Assembly (NCBI RefSeq): GCF_016756535.1
Contig: NZ_AP023247.1
Coordinates: 3,534,501 to 3,598,500, forward strand
DNA length: 64,000 nucleotides
Origin: Mesorhizobium sp. 131-2-1
GTDB lineage: Bacteria > Pseudomonadota > Alphaproteobacteria > Rhizobiales > Rhizobiaceae
Reading direction: 5' to 3'
The position numbers and the translations under genes are program-made. Shown here one piece after another: positions 36,752-45,828 of this stretch; position 1 is the first letter of the stretch; each line of letters starts with the position of its first letter. Below the pieces are notes generated by a model. It was not told where the DNA came from. It was given only the letters and a program-made list of their open reading frames with translations, and ran no database searches.

Positions 36752-39700
36752 ATGATCAAACTAAAATATTTCGCTGGCGTCCGGGCGGCCCAGAAGACCC
36801 AGCGGCCACTGTCGGAAATGCCGCCTTTCGACATTGAACGGTTGCGCGCCAACGGCCTGGCGTCCCGCATCGTGAACTTCTTCTTCGGCGATCCGCGCTG
36901 GGCCCTCGCGCTATTGCGCCGCTTCAAGCCGAACCTCGGCTTCGGCAATTTCCTGCTCGTCACCAGGAATGCCGACGTTCGCGACATACTGGAGCGAGGC
37001 GACGAGTTCGAGACGCCCTACGGGCCGGAAATGGCCGAGCTGGCACGCGGCTCGAATTTCATTCTCGGCATGCAGGACGGCGCCACCTACCGGCAGATGA
37101 AATCGTCGGTGCTGAGCGCCTTTCCGCCGGCCGAGGTCGAGGCCAAGGTCAGGCCGATCGCCGCGCGTCATTCAAGGGATATCATGGCGGCCGCCAGCCC
37201 CGGCTTCGACGCCATCGCCGGGCTGATGAAGATCGTGCCGGTGCATATCTGCCGCGACTATTTCGGGCTGGAGATCGACGACGAATCCGAATTCGCCGAT
37301 TGGGCGATCGCCTTGAGTGCATTGTTCTTTTCCGATCCGACGGCGAAACCGGCCACGCGCGAGCTCGCCGTCGTCGGCGGCGACCGGCTGATCAAGCTCA
37401 TCGACCGCTCCATTGACGCGATCAGGGAAAAAGGAGCGAAGGACCAGCAGCCGCTGGCGCGTCTCGTTGCCATGCTCGACCAGGGCCGCCTGTCGCGGCC
37501 GGACATCCATTCCATCATGCTTGGCATGATCGCTGGCTTCGTGCCGACCAACGTGCTGGCCGGCAGCAATTGCCTGGACGTGATCCTGTCCAGGCCAGAC
37601 GCGCGGCAGGCGATCGATGCGGCGCTCGCCGAAAGCGACACGGGGAAGCTGGACCGGGCCATCATGGAAGCCATGCGCTTCAAGCCGATCTGGGTCGGTC
37701 CGTGGCGCTACACCTCGCGCGACACGGTGATCGCCAAAGGCACGCCCCGCGAGCGCCTGGTGAAGGCGGGAACGGTGGTGATGCCAGCCACGCTGTCGGC
37801 GATGTTCGACCCCGATGCCGTGCAGAATCCCAACGATTTCGACACTACGCGTCCGTATCGCGATTATCTGGTCTTCGGTCACGGCATCCATCTTTGCATC
37901 GGCGCCGAGATCGCCAGGATCCAGATTGGCGAATGCGTGCGCGCGCTGTTCGGCAAGGAGAAACTGCGCCGCGCGCCGGGCAAGGCCGGGCGGCTGATCA
38001 ACATCGGCGCCTATCCGGAGAGCCTCAAGGTCGACTTCGATCAGCCGGCGCTTTGCCGCACCGTCGACCAGTCGATGGTGACCGTGGTCTGCCCGGTCAT
38101 CCGGGCCGTGCCGCTGGACGCCATACGCGACAAGGTCGCCACGCTCGGCAATCCGGCGAGCGAGGAGATCAGCGCCGCGCTTGATATTGCCGGCACCATC
38201 CATTTCACCAGCCTCGCCGTCGCCGGCACCGGCGAAATCGATGAGGCTTCCGGTCTCGAGAAGGGCGCGCTCGTGCTGGAAATCTCCGGTGACGGCAACG
38301 CCGGCGAGGTCATCGACGCCGTCTCCCAGGCCATCGGCCATCGGCTTCGGCCGATCTTCAAGGACGTCTGCGGCCTGCCCGAGGGCGGCGCGCTGGGCGA
38401 CTTCCTGTGCAGGCACAATATCGAGATATCGCCGTCCTTCGGCAGCAATGCCGGATTGGTGTTTTCCGGCACGCCGGGGCATTCGGTCCGCCGCATCCTG
38501 GCTGAAGCCGAGCTTGCCGAAACCGTGCGCGGCATTGCCGAGCGGCCGCGCGCCGGCAATGCCGATGCCGCCACGGTGCTTGCCGAGGCGCGCCGGCATG
38601 TCCGTTCGCTGGGCCGGTTCGACTGGGCTTTCCAGCCCGCCGAAAGCCTGCTCGAAAACCCGCCCGGCAAGTGGTGGCAGGCCATTACCACCACGCTGCT
38701 GGCGCCGCCCATGCTCGTCGCTGTCGCGGTCGTCGTGCTCGTCTGCTGGAAGCTGACCTACAAGCTGGTGTTCGCCGATCCGAGCGGGTTCAGCTTCACC
38801 ACCGTCGCCATTGCCGCCACGGCGCTTCTCCTGGCCGTGCTCGGCCTCATCGCAATGGCTGTGGTGGCGCTTGGCGTCTGCTTCATCGCCTTGCGGCGGC
38901 TCGAAGACATTGACCGTCCGCACAACACGCCGGTCGACCTCCAGGCGCTGGACAAGATCATCGTGCATGAGGATCGCGCCGCGCAGAACCATATGACGGC
39001 GATCTCGACGATGAAGGCCGGAACCTTGCGGCGGCTGGCGCTCCGGCTGTCTTTCTACCTGATCTCGATCACGGCGCGGAAAGTGTTCAAGCCGGGCTTC
39101 CTCGCCACCATCAACACCATCCATTTCGCCCGCTGGGTGCTTTTGCCGAGCACCAACAGGCTGATGTTCTTCTCCAACTATGGCGGCAGCTGGGAAAGCT
39201 ATCTCGAGGATTTCATCGCCAAGGCCGCGTCCGGGCTCACCGGCGTGTGGAGCAACACCGAAGGCTATCCGCGCACGCGCTGGCTGTTCCTCGATGGCGC
39301 TCGCGACGGCGACCGGTTCAAACGCTGGGCACGGCGGCAGCAGGTGCCGACCCTGTTCTGGTATTCGGCCTACCGCGAACTCAACACAGCGGGCATCCGG
39401 ATCAATTCCCGGATCAGGCACGGCATTGCTTCCGCTACCGACAACGAAGCGCGCGACTGGCTGAGCCTGTTCGGTTCGCTGCCGCGGCTGGTGACCGAAA
39501 GAACCACCGTTCAGAAAACCACTTCGCTGCTGGCCAATATCAGCTCGGCCTTCCCGCCGCCTCTTGAGCAGCAGCTGGAAACCGGTGAGATCCAGTCCAT
39601 CTTCTTCGGTCCGTTCGGGTCGCTGGCGCACGGGCATATGATGGCGATCGCCATACCGGAGACCCTGTCCAGGGCAAGCCGCAAGGCCTGGCTAGAGTTC

Positions 39701-41005
39701 GTCGTTGCCCGCGCGAGTTTTGGCGATGGCGTGCCGCGCGAGCGCGCGATGACGCTGGCATTCGGTCCTGACGGGCTTCGCCGCCTCGGACTGGACGGCG
39801 GCGTCGAGGGCGATCCACTCGGCACGTTCCCCGTCGCCTTTCGCCACGGCATGGGCAATCCCGAACGCGGCCGCATCCTGGACGATCTCGGCGACAGCGT
39901 TCCCGACAAATGGCAATGGGGTTCACTGCAGAAGCCGGCGGACGCCGTCGTCGTCTGCTATGCTGAAAGCCCCGAGATCCTGAAGACCGAGCTTGCCGCG
40001 CTGAAGAAAAAGACATCGGGCGCGGGCATCGTGCTGGTTTCGGAACTGCCGCTGGCAGTGAAGCGGGACGGCAAGCGCGCGGTCGAGCATTTCGGCTTCG
40101 TCGACGGGGTTTCGCAGCCGATCGTGCGCGGCACGGCGCGCGCCAATGCGGGTGTTGCACCCATGCATCTGGTTGCGCCCGGCGAATTCCTGTTCGGCTA
40201 TCGCGACGAGCACGGCTTCTATCCGGCTTCGCCTTCCGTCCCCGCCGCGCAGGACCGCTCCGGCATCCTGTCGGCGGTGCGCCGCAACCGGCAGATCGCC
40301 GGATTGCCACCGCCGCCGCACGATTTCGGCCGCAATGGCTCCTTTCTCGTCATGCGCCAGTTCGAGCAGCACGTCGAGCGCTTCGACGACTATTGCAAGG
40401 CGGCAGCCGCGCAGGTGGCGGGCGAGACCGGCAATCCGGCGATCACGCCGCGCTGGGTGGCCGCCAAGATGCTCGGCCGCTGGCCGGACGGCAGCTCGCT
40501 GGTGCGCAATCCAGATGGCCGCCCCGGACGCGGCGTCGACAATGATTTCACCCTTGGCGTCGAGGACCCGCAGGGGCATCGCTGCCCGCTTGGCGCCCAC
40601 ATACGCCGCTCCAATCCGCGCGACTCGCTTGGCGAGGACCGCGAGACGCAGATCCAGATCGGCAAGCGCCACCGCATCATCCGCGTCGGCCGCTCCTACC
40701 AGAAGCAGGAGCGGAAGGGCGGAAAGGTCGAGAAGGGCCTGCTCTTCATGTGCCTCAACGCCGACATCGAGCGCCAGTATGAGTTCATGCAGCAGACCTG
40801 GGTCTCATCGACCTCGTTCCAGGGGCTGGTCGGTGAAAAGGATCCGACGATCGGCTCGCGCACCGGTGACGGCAGGTTCACCATCCCGTCGTGGGAGGGC
40901 GTCACCGTGCTGAAGGGAATGCCGCAATTCGTCACCACAAGGGGTGGCGGCTATTTCTTCATGCCGAGCAAATCCTCGCTGCGCTACCTGATCTCGCGGC
41001 TCTGA
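36752..41005 (+). CDS. Cytochrome P450 / membrane hairpin / DyP-type peroxidase fusion protein
   Basis: The 1417-residue protein has two heme enzymes in one chain. Residues 1-430 are a P450: Glu306-x-x-Arg309 (EAMR) and the heme loop FGHGIHLCIG with Cys382; the I-helix reads AGFVPT (261-266) and lacks the usual acid and first Thr. Residues 483-600 and 790-905 are two similar domains, both opening with IHF, on either side of two membrane segments (about 650-665 and 683-714). Residues 945-1417 are a DyP peroxidase with GFVDG (Asp1118) and proximal His1283 in CPLGAHIRRSNPR. With a membrane hairpin both heme domains would face the cytosol. The ATG at 36752 (GGGGGG 11 bases before) is preferred to a GTG at 36725. 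Substrate unknown. Confidence 0.88.
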   Translation: MIKLKYFAGVRAAQKTQRPLSEMPPFDIERLRANGLASRIVNFFFGDPRWALALLRRFKPNLGFGNFLLVTRNADVRDILERGDEFETPYGPEMAELARGSNFILGMQDGATYRQMKSSVLSAFPPAEVEAKVRPIAARHSRDIMAAASPGFDAIAGLMKIVPVHICRDYFGLEIDDESEFADWAIALSALFFSDPTAKPATRELAVVGGDRLIKLIDRSIDAIREKGAKDQQPLARLVAMLDQGRLSRPDIHSIMLGMIAGFVPTNVLAGSNCLDVILSRPDARQAIDAALAESDTGKLDRAIMEAMRFKPIWVGPWRYTSRDTVIAKGTPRERLVKAGTVVMPATLSAMFDPDAVQNPNDFDTTRPYRDYLVFGHGIHLCIGAEIARIQIGECVRALFGKEKLRRAPGKAGRLINIGAYPESLKVDFDQPALCRTVDQSMVTVVCPVIRAVPLDAIRDKVATLGNPASEEISAALDIAGTIHFTSLAVAGTGEIDEASGLEKGALVLEISGDGNAGEVIDAVSQAIGHRLRPIFKDVCGLPEGGALGDFLCRHNIEISPSFGSNAGLVFSGTPGHSVRRILAEAELAETVRGIAERPRAGNADAATVLAEARRHVRSLGRFDWAFQPAESLLENPPGKWWQAITTTLLAPPMLVAVAVVVLVCWKLTYKLVFADPSGFSFTTVAIAATALLLAVLGLIAMAVVALGVCFIALRRLEDIDRPHNTPVDLQALDKIIVHEDRAAQNHMTAISTMKAGTLRRLALRLSFYLISITARKVFKPGFLATINTIHFARWVLLPSTNRLMFFSNYGGSWESYLEDFIAKAASGLTGVWSNTEGYPRTRWLFLDGARDGDRFKRWARRQQVPTLFWYSAYRELNTAGIRINSRIRHGIASATDNEARDWLSLFGSLPRLVTERTTVQKTTSLLANISSAFPPPLEQQLETGEIQSIFFGPFGSLAHGHMMAIAIPETLSRASRKAWLEFVVARASFGDGVPRERAMTLAFGPDGLRRLGLDGGVEGDPLGTFPVAFRHGMGNPERGRILDDLGDSVPDKWQWGSLQKPADAVVVCYAESPEILKTELAALKKKTSGAGIVLVSELPLAVKRDGKRAVEHFGFVDGVSQPIVRGTARANAGVAPMHLVAPGEFLFGYRDEHGFYPASPSVPAAQDRSGILSAVRRNRQIAGLPPPPHDFGRNGSFLVMRQFEQHVERFDDYCKAAAAQVAGETGNPAITPRWVAAKMLGRWPDGSSLVRNPDGRPGRGVDNDFTLGVEDPQGHRCPLGAHIRRSNPRDSLGEDRETQIQIGKRHRIIRVGRSYQKQERKGGKVEKGLLFMCLNADIERQYEFMQQTWVSSTSFQGLVGEKDPTIGSRTGDGRFTIPSWEGVTVLKGMPQFVTTRGGGYFFMPSKSSLRYLISRL

Positions 41006-41034
41006 TTCGGGTGCCGCATCGCGGAAATGCGCTT

Positions 41035-41721
41035 TCAGTCGTCGTCCTGCGATTCGGCGATGGTGCCCAGCGCCCTGGCGTCGGTTATGCGCAGGCCGCC
41101 GCGCTTGATGTCGATGATCCGGCGGCCGCGCCAGTCGTTCAGGGTCTTGTTGACCGACTCGCGCGTCGCGCCGAGGAACTCGCCCAGCTCCGACTGCGAG
41201 ATCGGTATCCAGCCGTCACTGTCGGCCATGACGCCGGCCAGGAACACCAGTCGTTTTGCCAGCCTGGCTTCGATGCCGAAGAAGGCTTGGTCGCCGAGCT
41301 CTCCGCTGACCCAGCGCAGCCGGGCGCACAGCAAATCGATCATGGCGCGCGCCAGCGATGGGTTTTTCTCAATGCGATCAAAGAGTTGCGCTCGGCTAAG
41401 CGAGACCAGCTCGCATGCTGTGAGGCAGATGGCGGTTGCCGTGCGCGGGCGCCCGTCGAGCGCGCCGATCTCGCCGACCAGGCTGCGCGACAATTCGATA
41501 TTGGCCACCAGCTTCTGGCCGCCCGGCGAGTAGATCGAGATTTCCACCGAGCCGCTGATCACGCCGTAGATGCGGTCGGCGGCGTCCTCCTGGACGAACA
41601 GATGCTGGCCGGCCGCATAGCGCTCGACCTTGCAGCCGCTGAACAGCAGATCGAATTGATGCGGATCGATCCGCGCAAGGCGCGGCAGGTCGTTCCTGTC
41701 GTTCGCGCTGGCGAAAGCCAT
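41035..41721 (-). CDS. Crp/Fnr family regulator with cAMP-type binding cassette
   Basis: The 228-residue protein has a cyclic-nucleotide-binding domain with GEIGALDGRPRTATA (about residues 83-97), the phosphate-binding cassette of cAMP-binding Crp proteins, and a C-terminal HTH (ISQSELGEFLGATRESVNKTL) whose recognition helix keeps the Arg187-Glu188 pair that reads TGTGA in Crp. No Fnr-type N-terminal cysteines are present. The ATG at 41721 is preferred to a TTG at 41793. It is convergent with the P450-DyP gene, 29 bases away. Confidence 0.9.
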   Translation of the reverse strand: MAFASANDRNDLPRLARIDPHQFDLLFSGCKVERYAAGQHLFVQEDAADRIYGVISGSVEISIYSPGGQKLVANIELSRSLVGEIGALDGRPRTATAICLTACELVSLSRAQLFDRIEKNPSLARAMIDLLCARLRWVSGELGDQAFFGIEARLAKRLVFLAGVMADSDGWIPISQSELGEFLGATRESVNKTLNDWRGRRIIDIKRGGLRITDARALGTIAESQDDD

Positions 41722-41883
41722 GTTGATGTCCCGATTGCCGCCCTCGCTGAAGTTTACGGCAACAGGAGACGGCGGCAAAGCCCCGGCGTTCAACCATGTG
41801 ACGACGGGTGCGAGGCTTCATCAATTTGAGAGGGAAGGGATCCTGCCGGATCATGCGCATCGCAATGCGAGGTGGCAGGGGAA

Positions 41884-41958
41884 TGGTGGGCGATGCAGGG
41901 ATTGAACCTGCGACCCCACCCGTGTGAAGGGTGTGCTCTCCCGCTGAGCTAATCGCCC
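41884..41958 (-). tRNA. tRNA-Val (CAC)
   Basis: On the minus strand, GGGCGAT (acceptor) starts at 41958 and ATCGCCC-A-CCA ends at 41884, with the CCA encoded. The anticodon loop TTCACAC between CACCC and GGGTG gives anticodon CAC (valine, GTG codons). The T-loop TTCAATC and D-arm GCTC/GAGC are present. No integrase or att-like duplication adjoins it. Confidence 0.96.
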
Positions 41959-42087
41959 GCTCGTTGCCCGAAGGCCAAGCGAGCCGCGATATAAGGGAGG
42001 CATGCCGCCGAAGTCAAGGCGATGTGCCATTCATCCTGCAAGGATCGTGTTTGCGGTATCTGGGAGGCGATACGGCCTTGTTTTTGC

Positions 42088-42768
42088 TCAACGCGCGGCG
42101 GCAATCAGGCACTCCGCGAGGCCAAGGGTGAGCGCATCGAAATGCGAGATCACCGCCGACGGTTCGAATTCCCTGACATGGCGATCGGTATAGCCGAAAT
42201 CGACCGCCACCACCGGAATGCCGGCGGCCTTGGCGGTATCGATGTCGGTCTGCGAATCGCCGACCATCAGCGCGCGGTCCGGATCGCCGCCGGCCAGCCT
42301 GATGGTTTCGGTGAGATGGCGCGGGTCGGGCTTGCGGAAGGCGAACGTGTCCTGGCCGGCGATCGCGGCGAAATACCGCGCCAGGCCGAGCGCGCCGATC
42401 AGCGCCACCGAGTTCGCCTCGTATTTGTTGGTGCAGACCGCGAGCAGGTAGCCGGCGTCCTTGAAGCGGTCGAGCGCCTCGACGACGCCGGGGTAGGGGC
42501 GCGACTTGCCGGGTATGTTGAGCGTGTAGTGGTCGAGGAACAGTTTCAGCAGCCGGTCGTGCTCCTCCGCCGCCAGCGACCGCTGCTGCGCGGCATGCGC
42601 CCGCTCGATCATCACCCGACCGCCATGGCCGACGAAGCGCCTGAAGCCGGCCTCGTCGACCGCCGCGAGTTCGCTGGCGGCGAGGCTGTGGTTCAGGCTG
42701 TCGAGCAGATCCGGCGCCGTGTCGACCAGCGTCCCGTCGAGGTCGAACACGATGATCGGTCTGGTCAT
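42088..42768 (-). CDS. gph: Phosphoglycolate phosphatase (HAD family)
   Basis: The 226-residue protein has all HAD motifs: [18 protein letters not shown] (nucleophile Asp10, general acid Asp12), the Ser/Thr motif VCTNK, the Lys in FRKPDP and the metal-binding [14 protein letters not shown]. The cap and the TAPDLL start fit Gph, which clears 2-phosphoglycolate from DNA repair or photorespiration-like oxygenase activity. It is divergent from rpiA, a common pairing in alphaproteobacteria. Confidence 0.92.
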   Translation of the reverse strand: MTRPIIVFDLDGTLVDTAPDLLDSLNHSLAASELAAVDEAGFRRFVGHGGRVMIERAHAAQQRSLAAEEHDRLLKLFLDHYTLNIPGKSRPYPGVVEALDRFKDAGYLLAVCTNKYEANSVALIGALGLARYFAAIAGQDTFAFRKPDPRHLTETIRLAGGDPDRALMVGDSQTDIDTAKAAGIPVVAVDFGYTDRHVREFEPSAVISHFDALTLGLAECLIAAAR

Positions 42769-42938
42769 GGGCAGTCCTGTGCGGTTGCGTCGCCCGAGGC
42801 GATACCGCCTGTGTCCCGATCAGGCAAGCCGGCTCGACCAATCCACAGGCTTTGAGCACAAGCGGAGCGCGGCCTTTGACCGGGCGGGCAAAAATGCTAG
42901 GAGCGCCCAAACCAGCGTTTGCAGGACGACGAACAAGC

Positions 42939-43670
42939 ATGGATGCGAGGCAACTGAAGGTCGAGGCCGCGCGGGCCGCTCTTGGCCATGTCACCGACGG
43001 GATGCGGCTTGGCATCGGCACCGGCTCGACGGCCGAGGAGTTCGTGCGCCTGCTCGCCGAGAAGGTCGCTACCGGGCTGAGCGTCATCGGCGTGCCGACC
43101 TCGGAACGCACCGCTGCACTTTGCCGCGAGCTCGGCGTGCCGCTCTCGACGCTCGAAGAGACACCGCAGCTCGACCTCACCGTCGACGGCGCCGACGAGG
43201 TCGACCCGGCGCTCACCCTGATCAAGGGTGGCGGCGGCGCGTTGCTGCGCGAAAAGATCGTCGCGGCGGCCTCCGGGCGCATGATCGTCATCGCCGACCA
43301 GTCCAAGATGGTCGAGACGCTCGGCCGCTTTCCGCTGCCGATCGAAGTCAACAAGTTCGGCCTGCGCGCCACCGAGATCGCGATCGGCGCGGCCGCCGCA
43401 GGCCTCGGCCTGTCCGGGCCGGTGACATTGAGGATGACGGCAGGCCAGCCATTTGTTACAGACGGCGGCCATTTTATCCTCGATGCATCTTTTGGCCGCA
43501 TTCCGGATACAAGAGCGCTTTCGAATGCTCTCCATGCCATTCCAGGCGTTGTCGAGCATGGTCTTTTCATCGGGCTGGCGTCAGCGGCCATCATCGCCGG
43601 CGGCGACGGCATCCAAACCGTCCATGCCGCCCGAAAACCAGGGAGTTCTATCGACCATGATGTTGCATAA
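42939..43670 (+). CDS. rpiA: Ribose-5-phosphate isomerase A
   Basis: RpiA interconverts ribose 5-phosphate and ribulose 5-phosphate. The 243-residue protein has [44 protein letters not shown] (only short parts cited: DGADEVD and [11 protein letters not shown]) and the conserved Asp and Glu catalytic residues. The ATG at 42939 fits the family; an upstream in-frame ATG at 42852 would add an odd N-terminus. The stop overlaps the start of the next gene. Confidence 0.95.
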   Translation: MDARQLKVEAARAALGHVTDGMRLGIGTGSTAEEFVRLLAEKVATGLSVIGVPTSERTAALCRELGVPLSTLEETPQLDLTVDGADEVDPALTLIKGGGGALLREKIVAAASGRMIVIADQSKMVETLGRFPLPIEVNKFGLRATEIAIGAAAAGLGLSGPVTLRMTAGQPFVTDGGHFILDASFGRIPDTRALSNALHAIPGVVEHGLFIGLASAAIIAGGDGIQTVHAARKPGSSIDHDVA

Positions 43671-44277
43671 CCGGGTTCGCCGCTTCTCGGCCGCTCTGGC
43701 GGCTTCGGCTGTCCTTGCGCTGTCCTCGCCGGCGTTTGCCCAGGACGTCTCCGAATCGCACCTGAAGGCCGCGCGCGCGGCCGTCGCCGCGATCCATGCC
43801 ACCGATCCGTTCGACAACATCCTGCCGCAGGCGGCGGTGGCGCTTGAGAATCAGCTCATCCAGAAGAACCCCGACATGCAGGAGCTGATCGGCAAGACCG
43901 TCACCGAGAAGGCCATGCTGCTGGCGGCGCGCCGCTCCGATCTCGAGAAGGAGGCGGCGCTCGCCTATGCCAAGGTGTTCTCCGAGAAGGAGCTCAACGA
44001 TATCGCGACCTTCTACAGCTCCGATTCGGGCAAGAAGCTGCTCGACAGTGGTCCTGCGGTGACGCGCGATCTCGTCAAGGCAGCCGACATTTGGCAGAAC
44101 GGCGTCGCCCGCGACCTCGCCCAGCAGGTCGGCGAAACGCTGGCCGCCGCGGCGAAGGCCGCCGCTCCGGCCGCGCCTGCTCCTGCCGATGCGACCGCTC
44201 CCGCGGATGGTGCCGCGCCGGCCGATGGCTCGGCTCCGGCTGACGGCGATGCGCCGGCCGACAACACGCAGAACTGA
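43657..44277 (+). CDS. DUF2059 family secreted protein
   Basis: The 206-residue protein has a signal peptide ([20 protein letters not shown]) and the DUF2059 pattern ([28 protein letters not shown]). The tail is an Ala/Pro/Asp repeat (APAD type). The start ATG overlaps the last codons of rpiA by 14 bases and follows GGGAG, so the two are probably one transcript. The role is unknown; the family is thought to be periplasmic. Confidence 0.87.
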   Translation: MMLHNRVRRFSAALAASAVLALSSPAFAQDVSESHLKAARAAVAAIHATDPFDNILPQAAVALENQLIQKNPDMQELIGKTVTEKAMLLAARRSDLEKEAALAYAKVFSEKELNDIATFYSSDSGKKLLDSGPAVTRDLVKAADIWQNGVARDLAQQVGETLAAAAKAAAPAAPAPADATAPADGAAPADGSAPADGDAPADNTQN

Positions 44278-44316
44278 TTTGCCTTGCCACGCGGCCTGAC
44301 GGCCGCTGGACCAGAA

Positions 44317-44345
44317 AGCCCGGCTTTGTCCGGGCTTTTCTTTTG
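44317..44345 (+). terminator. Rho-independent terminator after DUF2059 gene
   Basis: AGCCCGG (44317-44323) pairs with CCGGGCT (44330-44336) and is followed by TTTCTTTT, 40 bases past the stop. Confidence 0.88.
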
Positions 44346-44396
44346 GTGCCCGGCAGCCTACCTGTGCCTCGGCCTTTTCTCTCCAGGAGTTCCGTG

Positions 44397-45785
44397 ATGA
44401 CCGCCTACGACTATGATCTCTTCGTCATCGGCGGTGGCTCCGGAGGGGTGAGGGCGGCCCGCGTAGCGGCAGCGCTCGGCAAGCGCGTCGGCATCGCCGA
44501 GGAATACCGCTATGGCGGCACCTGCGTCATCCGCGGCTGCGTGCCGAAGAAGCTCTACGTCTATGCCTCGCAATTTCCCGAGCATTTTGCTGACGCCGCC
44601 GGCTACGGCTGGACGGTGCCCGAGGCCAGTTTCGACTGGCCGACGCTGGTCGCCAACAAGGACAAGGAGATTGCCCGGCTGGAAGCTATCTACGAGAAAA
44701 ACGTGAAAGGTGCCGGCGGCGAGACCTTCCATTCGCGCGCCATGCTGGTCGATCCGCATGTGGTGCATCTGCTCGGCGAGGACCGGACCGTCACCGCCGA
44801 CCAGATACTCATCGCCACCGGCGGCCGGCCGGCGCCGCATCCGGCCCTCGTCGGCCATGAGCATTGCATCTTCTCCAACGAAGCCTTCGATCTCAAGAAA
44901 TTGCCGAAGGCGATCATGATCGAGGGCGGCGGCTACATCGCCGTCGAATTCGCCAACATCTTCCATGGGCTCGGCGTCGACACCACGCTGGTCTATCGCG
45001 GCAAGGAGATCCTGTCCCGCTTCGACATGGATCTCAGGCGCACGCTGCACGAGACCATGGAGAAGAAGGGCATCAAGATCCTATGCCATGCGGTGTCGGA
45101 ATGGGTGCGCAAGCGGCCGGACGGGCGTCTCGACGCGCTCGTCACCGGCGGCAAGGTGCTGACCGTCGACCAGGTGATGCTCGCCATCGGTCGCATCCCA
45201 AACACCGAGAACATGGGCCTGGAAGGCGTCGGCATCGAGCTCACCAGGACCGGCGCCATCAATGTCGACAAGTACTCGCGCACCAACCTCGACAACATCT
45301 GGGCGATCGGCGACGTCACCAACCGCGTGCAATTGACGCCGGTGGCGATCCACGAGGCGATGTGCTTCATCGAGACCGCCTTCAAGGACAACCCGACCGC
45401 GCCCGACCACGACACCATCCCGACGGCGGTGTTTTCGCAGCCGGAGATCGGCACCGTCGGCCTGTCTGAGGACGAGGCGGTCAAGCGCTTTCCCGACATC
45501 GAGGTTTATCGCGCCAGCTTCCGCCCGATGCGCCATACCCTGTCCGGCCGCGACGAGAAGATGCTGATGAAGCTGGTGGTCGACGGTGCCTCGCGCAGAG
45601 TGCTCGGCGCCCATATCCTTGGGCCGGACGCCGGCGAGATGGCGCAGCTTCTCGGCATCCCGCTGAAAGCCGGACTGACCAAGGAAGATTTCGACCGCAC
45701 CATGGCCGTGCATCCGACGGCGGCCGAAGAACTGGTCACCATGTACAAGCCGACCTATCGGGTGAAGAACGGCGAGCGCATCTGA
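44397..45785 (+). CDS. gor: Glutathione-disulfide reductase
   Basis: This FAD flavoenzyme reduces glutathione disulphide with NADPH. The 462-residue protein has the FAD-binding start DLFVIGGGSGGVRAA, the redox pair in GGTCVIRGCVPKK, the second NAD(P) dinucleotide fold and the C-terminal active-site His in VHPTAAEEL. CCAGGAG precedes the ATG at 44397. It is convergent with mgtE across a 13-bp hairpin. Confidence 0.95.
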   Translation: MTAYDYDLFVIGGGSGGVRAARVAAALGKRVGIAEEYRYGGTCVIRGCVPKKLYVYASQFPEHFADAAGYGWTVPEASFDWPTLVANKDKEIARLEAIYEKNVKGAGGETFHSRAMLVDPHVVHLLGEDRTVTADQILIATGGRPAPHPALVGHEHCIFSNEAFDLKKLPKAIMIEGGGYIAVEFANIFHGLGVDTTLVYRGKEILSRFDMDLRRTLHETMEKKGIKILCHAVSEWVRKRPDGRLDALVTGGKVLTVDQVMLAIGRIPNTENMGLEGVGIELTRTGAINVDKYSRTNLDNIWAIGDVTNRVQLTPVAIHEAMCFIETAFKDNPTAPDHDTIPTAVFSQPEIGTVGLSEDEAVKRFPDIEVYRASFRPMRHTLSGRDEKMLMKLVVDGASRRVLGAHILGPDAGEMAQLLGIPLKAGLTKEDFDRTMAVHPTAAEELVTMYKPTYRVKNGERI

Positions 45786-45790
45786 CGATA

Positions 45791-45818
45791 CCCACCGCCG
45801 GCTACAGCCGGCGGTGGG
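45791..45818. terminator. Strong hairpin between convergent gor and mgtE
   Basis: Perfect 13-bp stem CCCACCGCCGGCT / AGCCGGCGGTGGG with a two-base centre. It lies between the stops of gor (45785) and mgtE (45829). There is no T-run, so termination may be Rho-assisted or the hairpin may block antisense reading. Confidence 0.7.
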
Positions 45819-45828
45819 ATGTTCAAGC

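Noticed and set aside
37172..39637. Minus-strand open frame of about 820 codons opposite the P450-DyP gene
   Set aside because: It overlaps the conserved P450 and linker regions and has the low-complexity composition of an antisense shadow. No start signal or motif supports it.
41884..41958. tRNA-Val as an integration site of a mobile element
   Set aside because: No integrase, no duplicated tRNA end and no change in gene type next to it.
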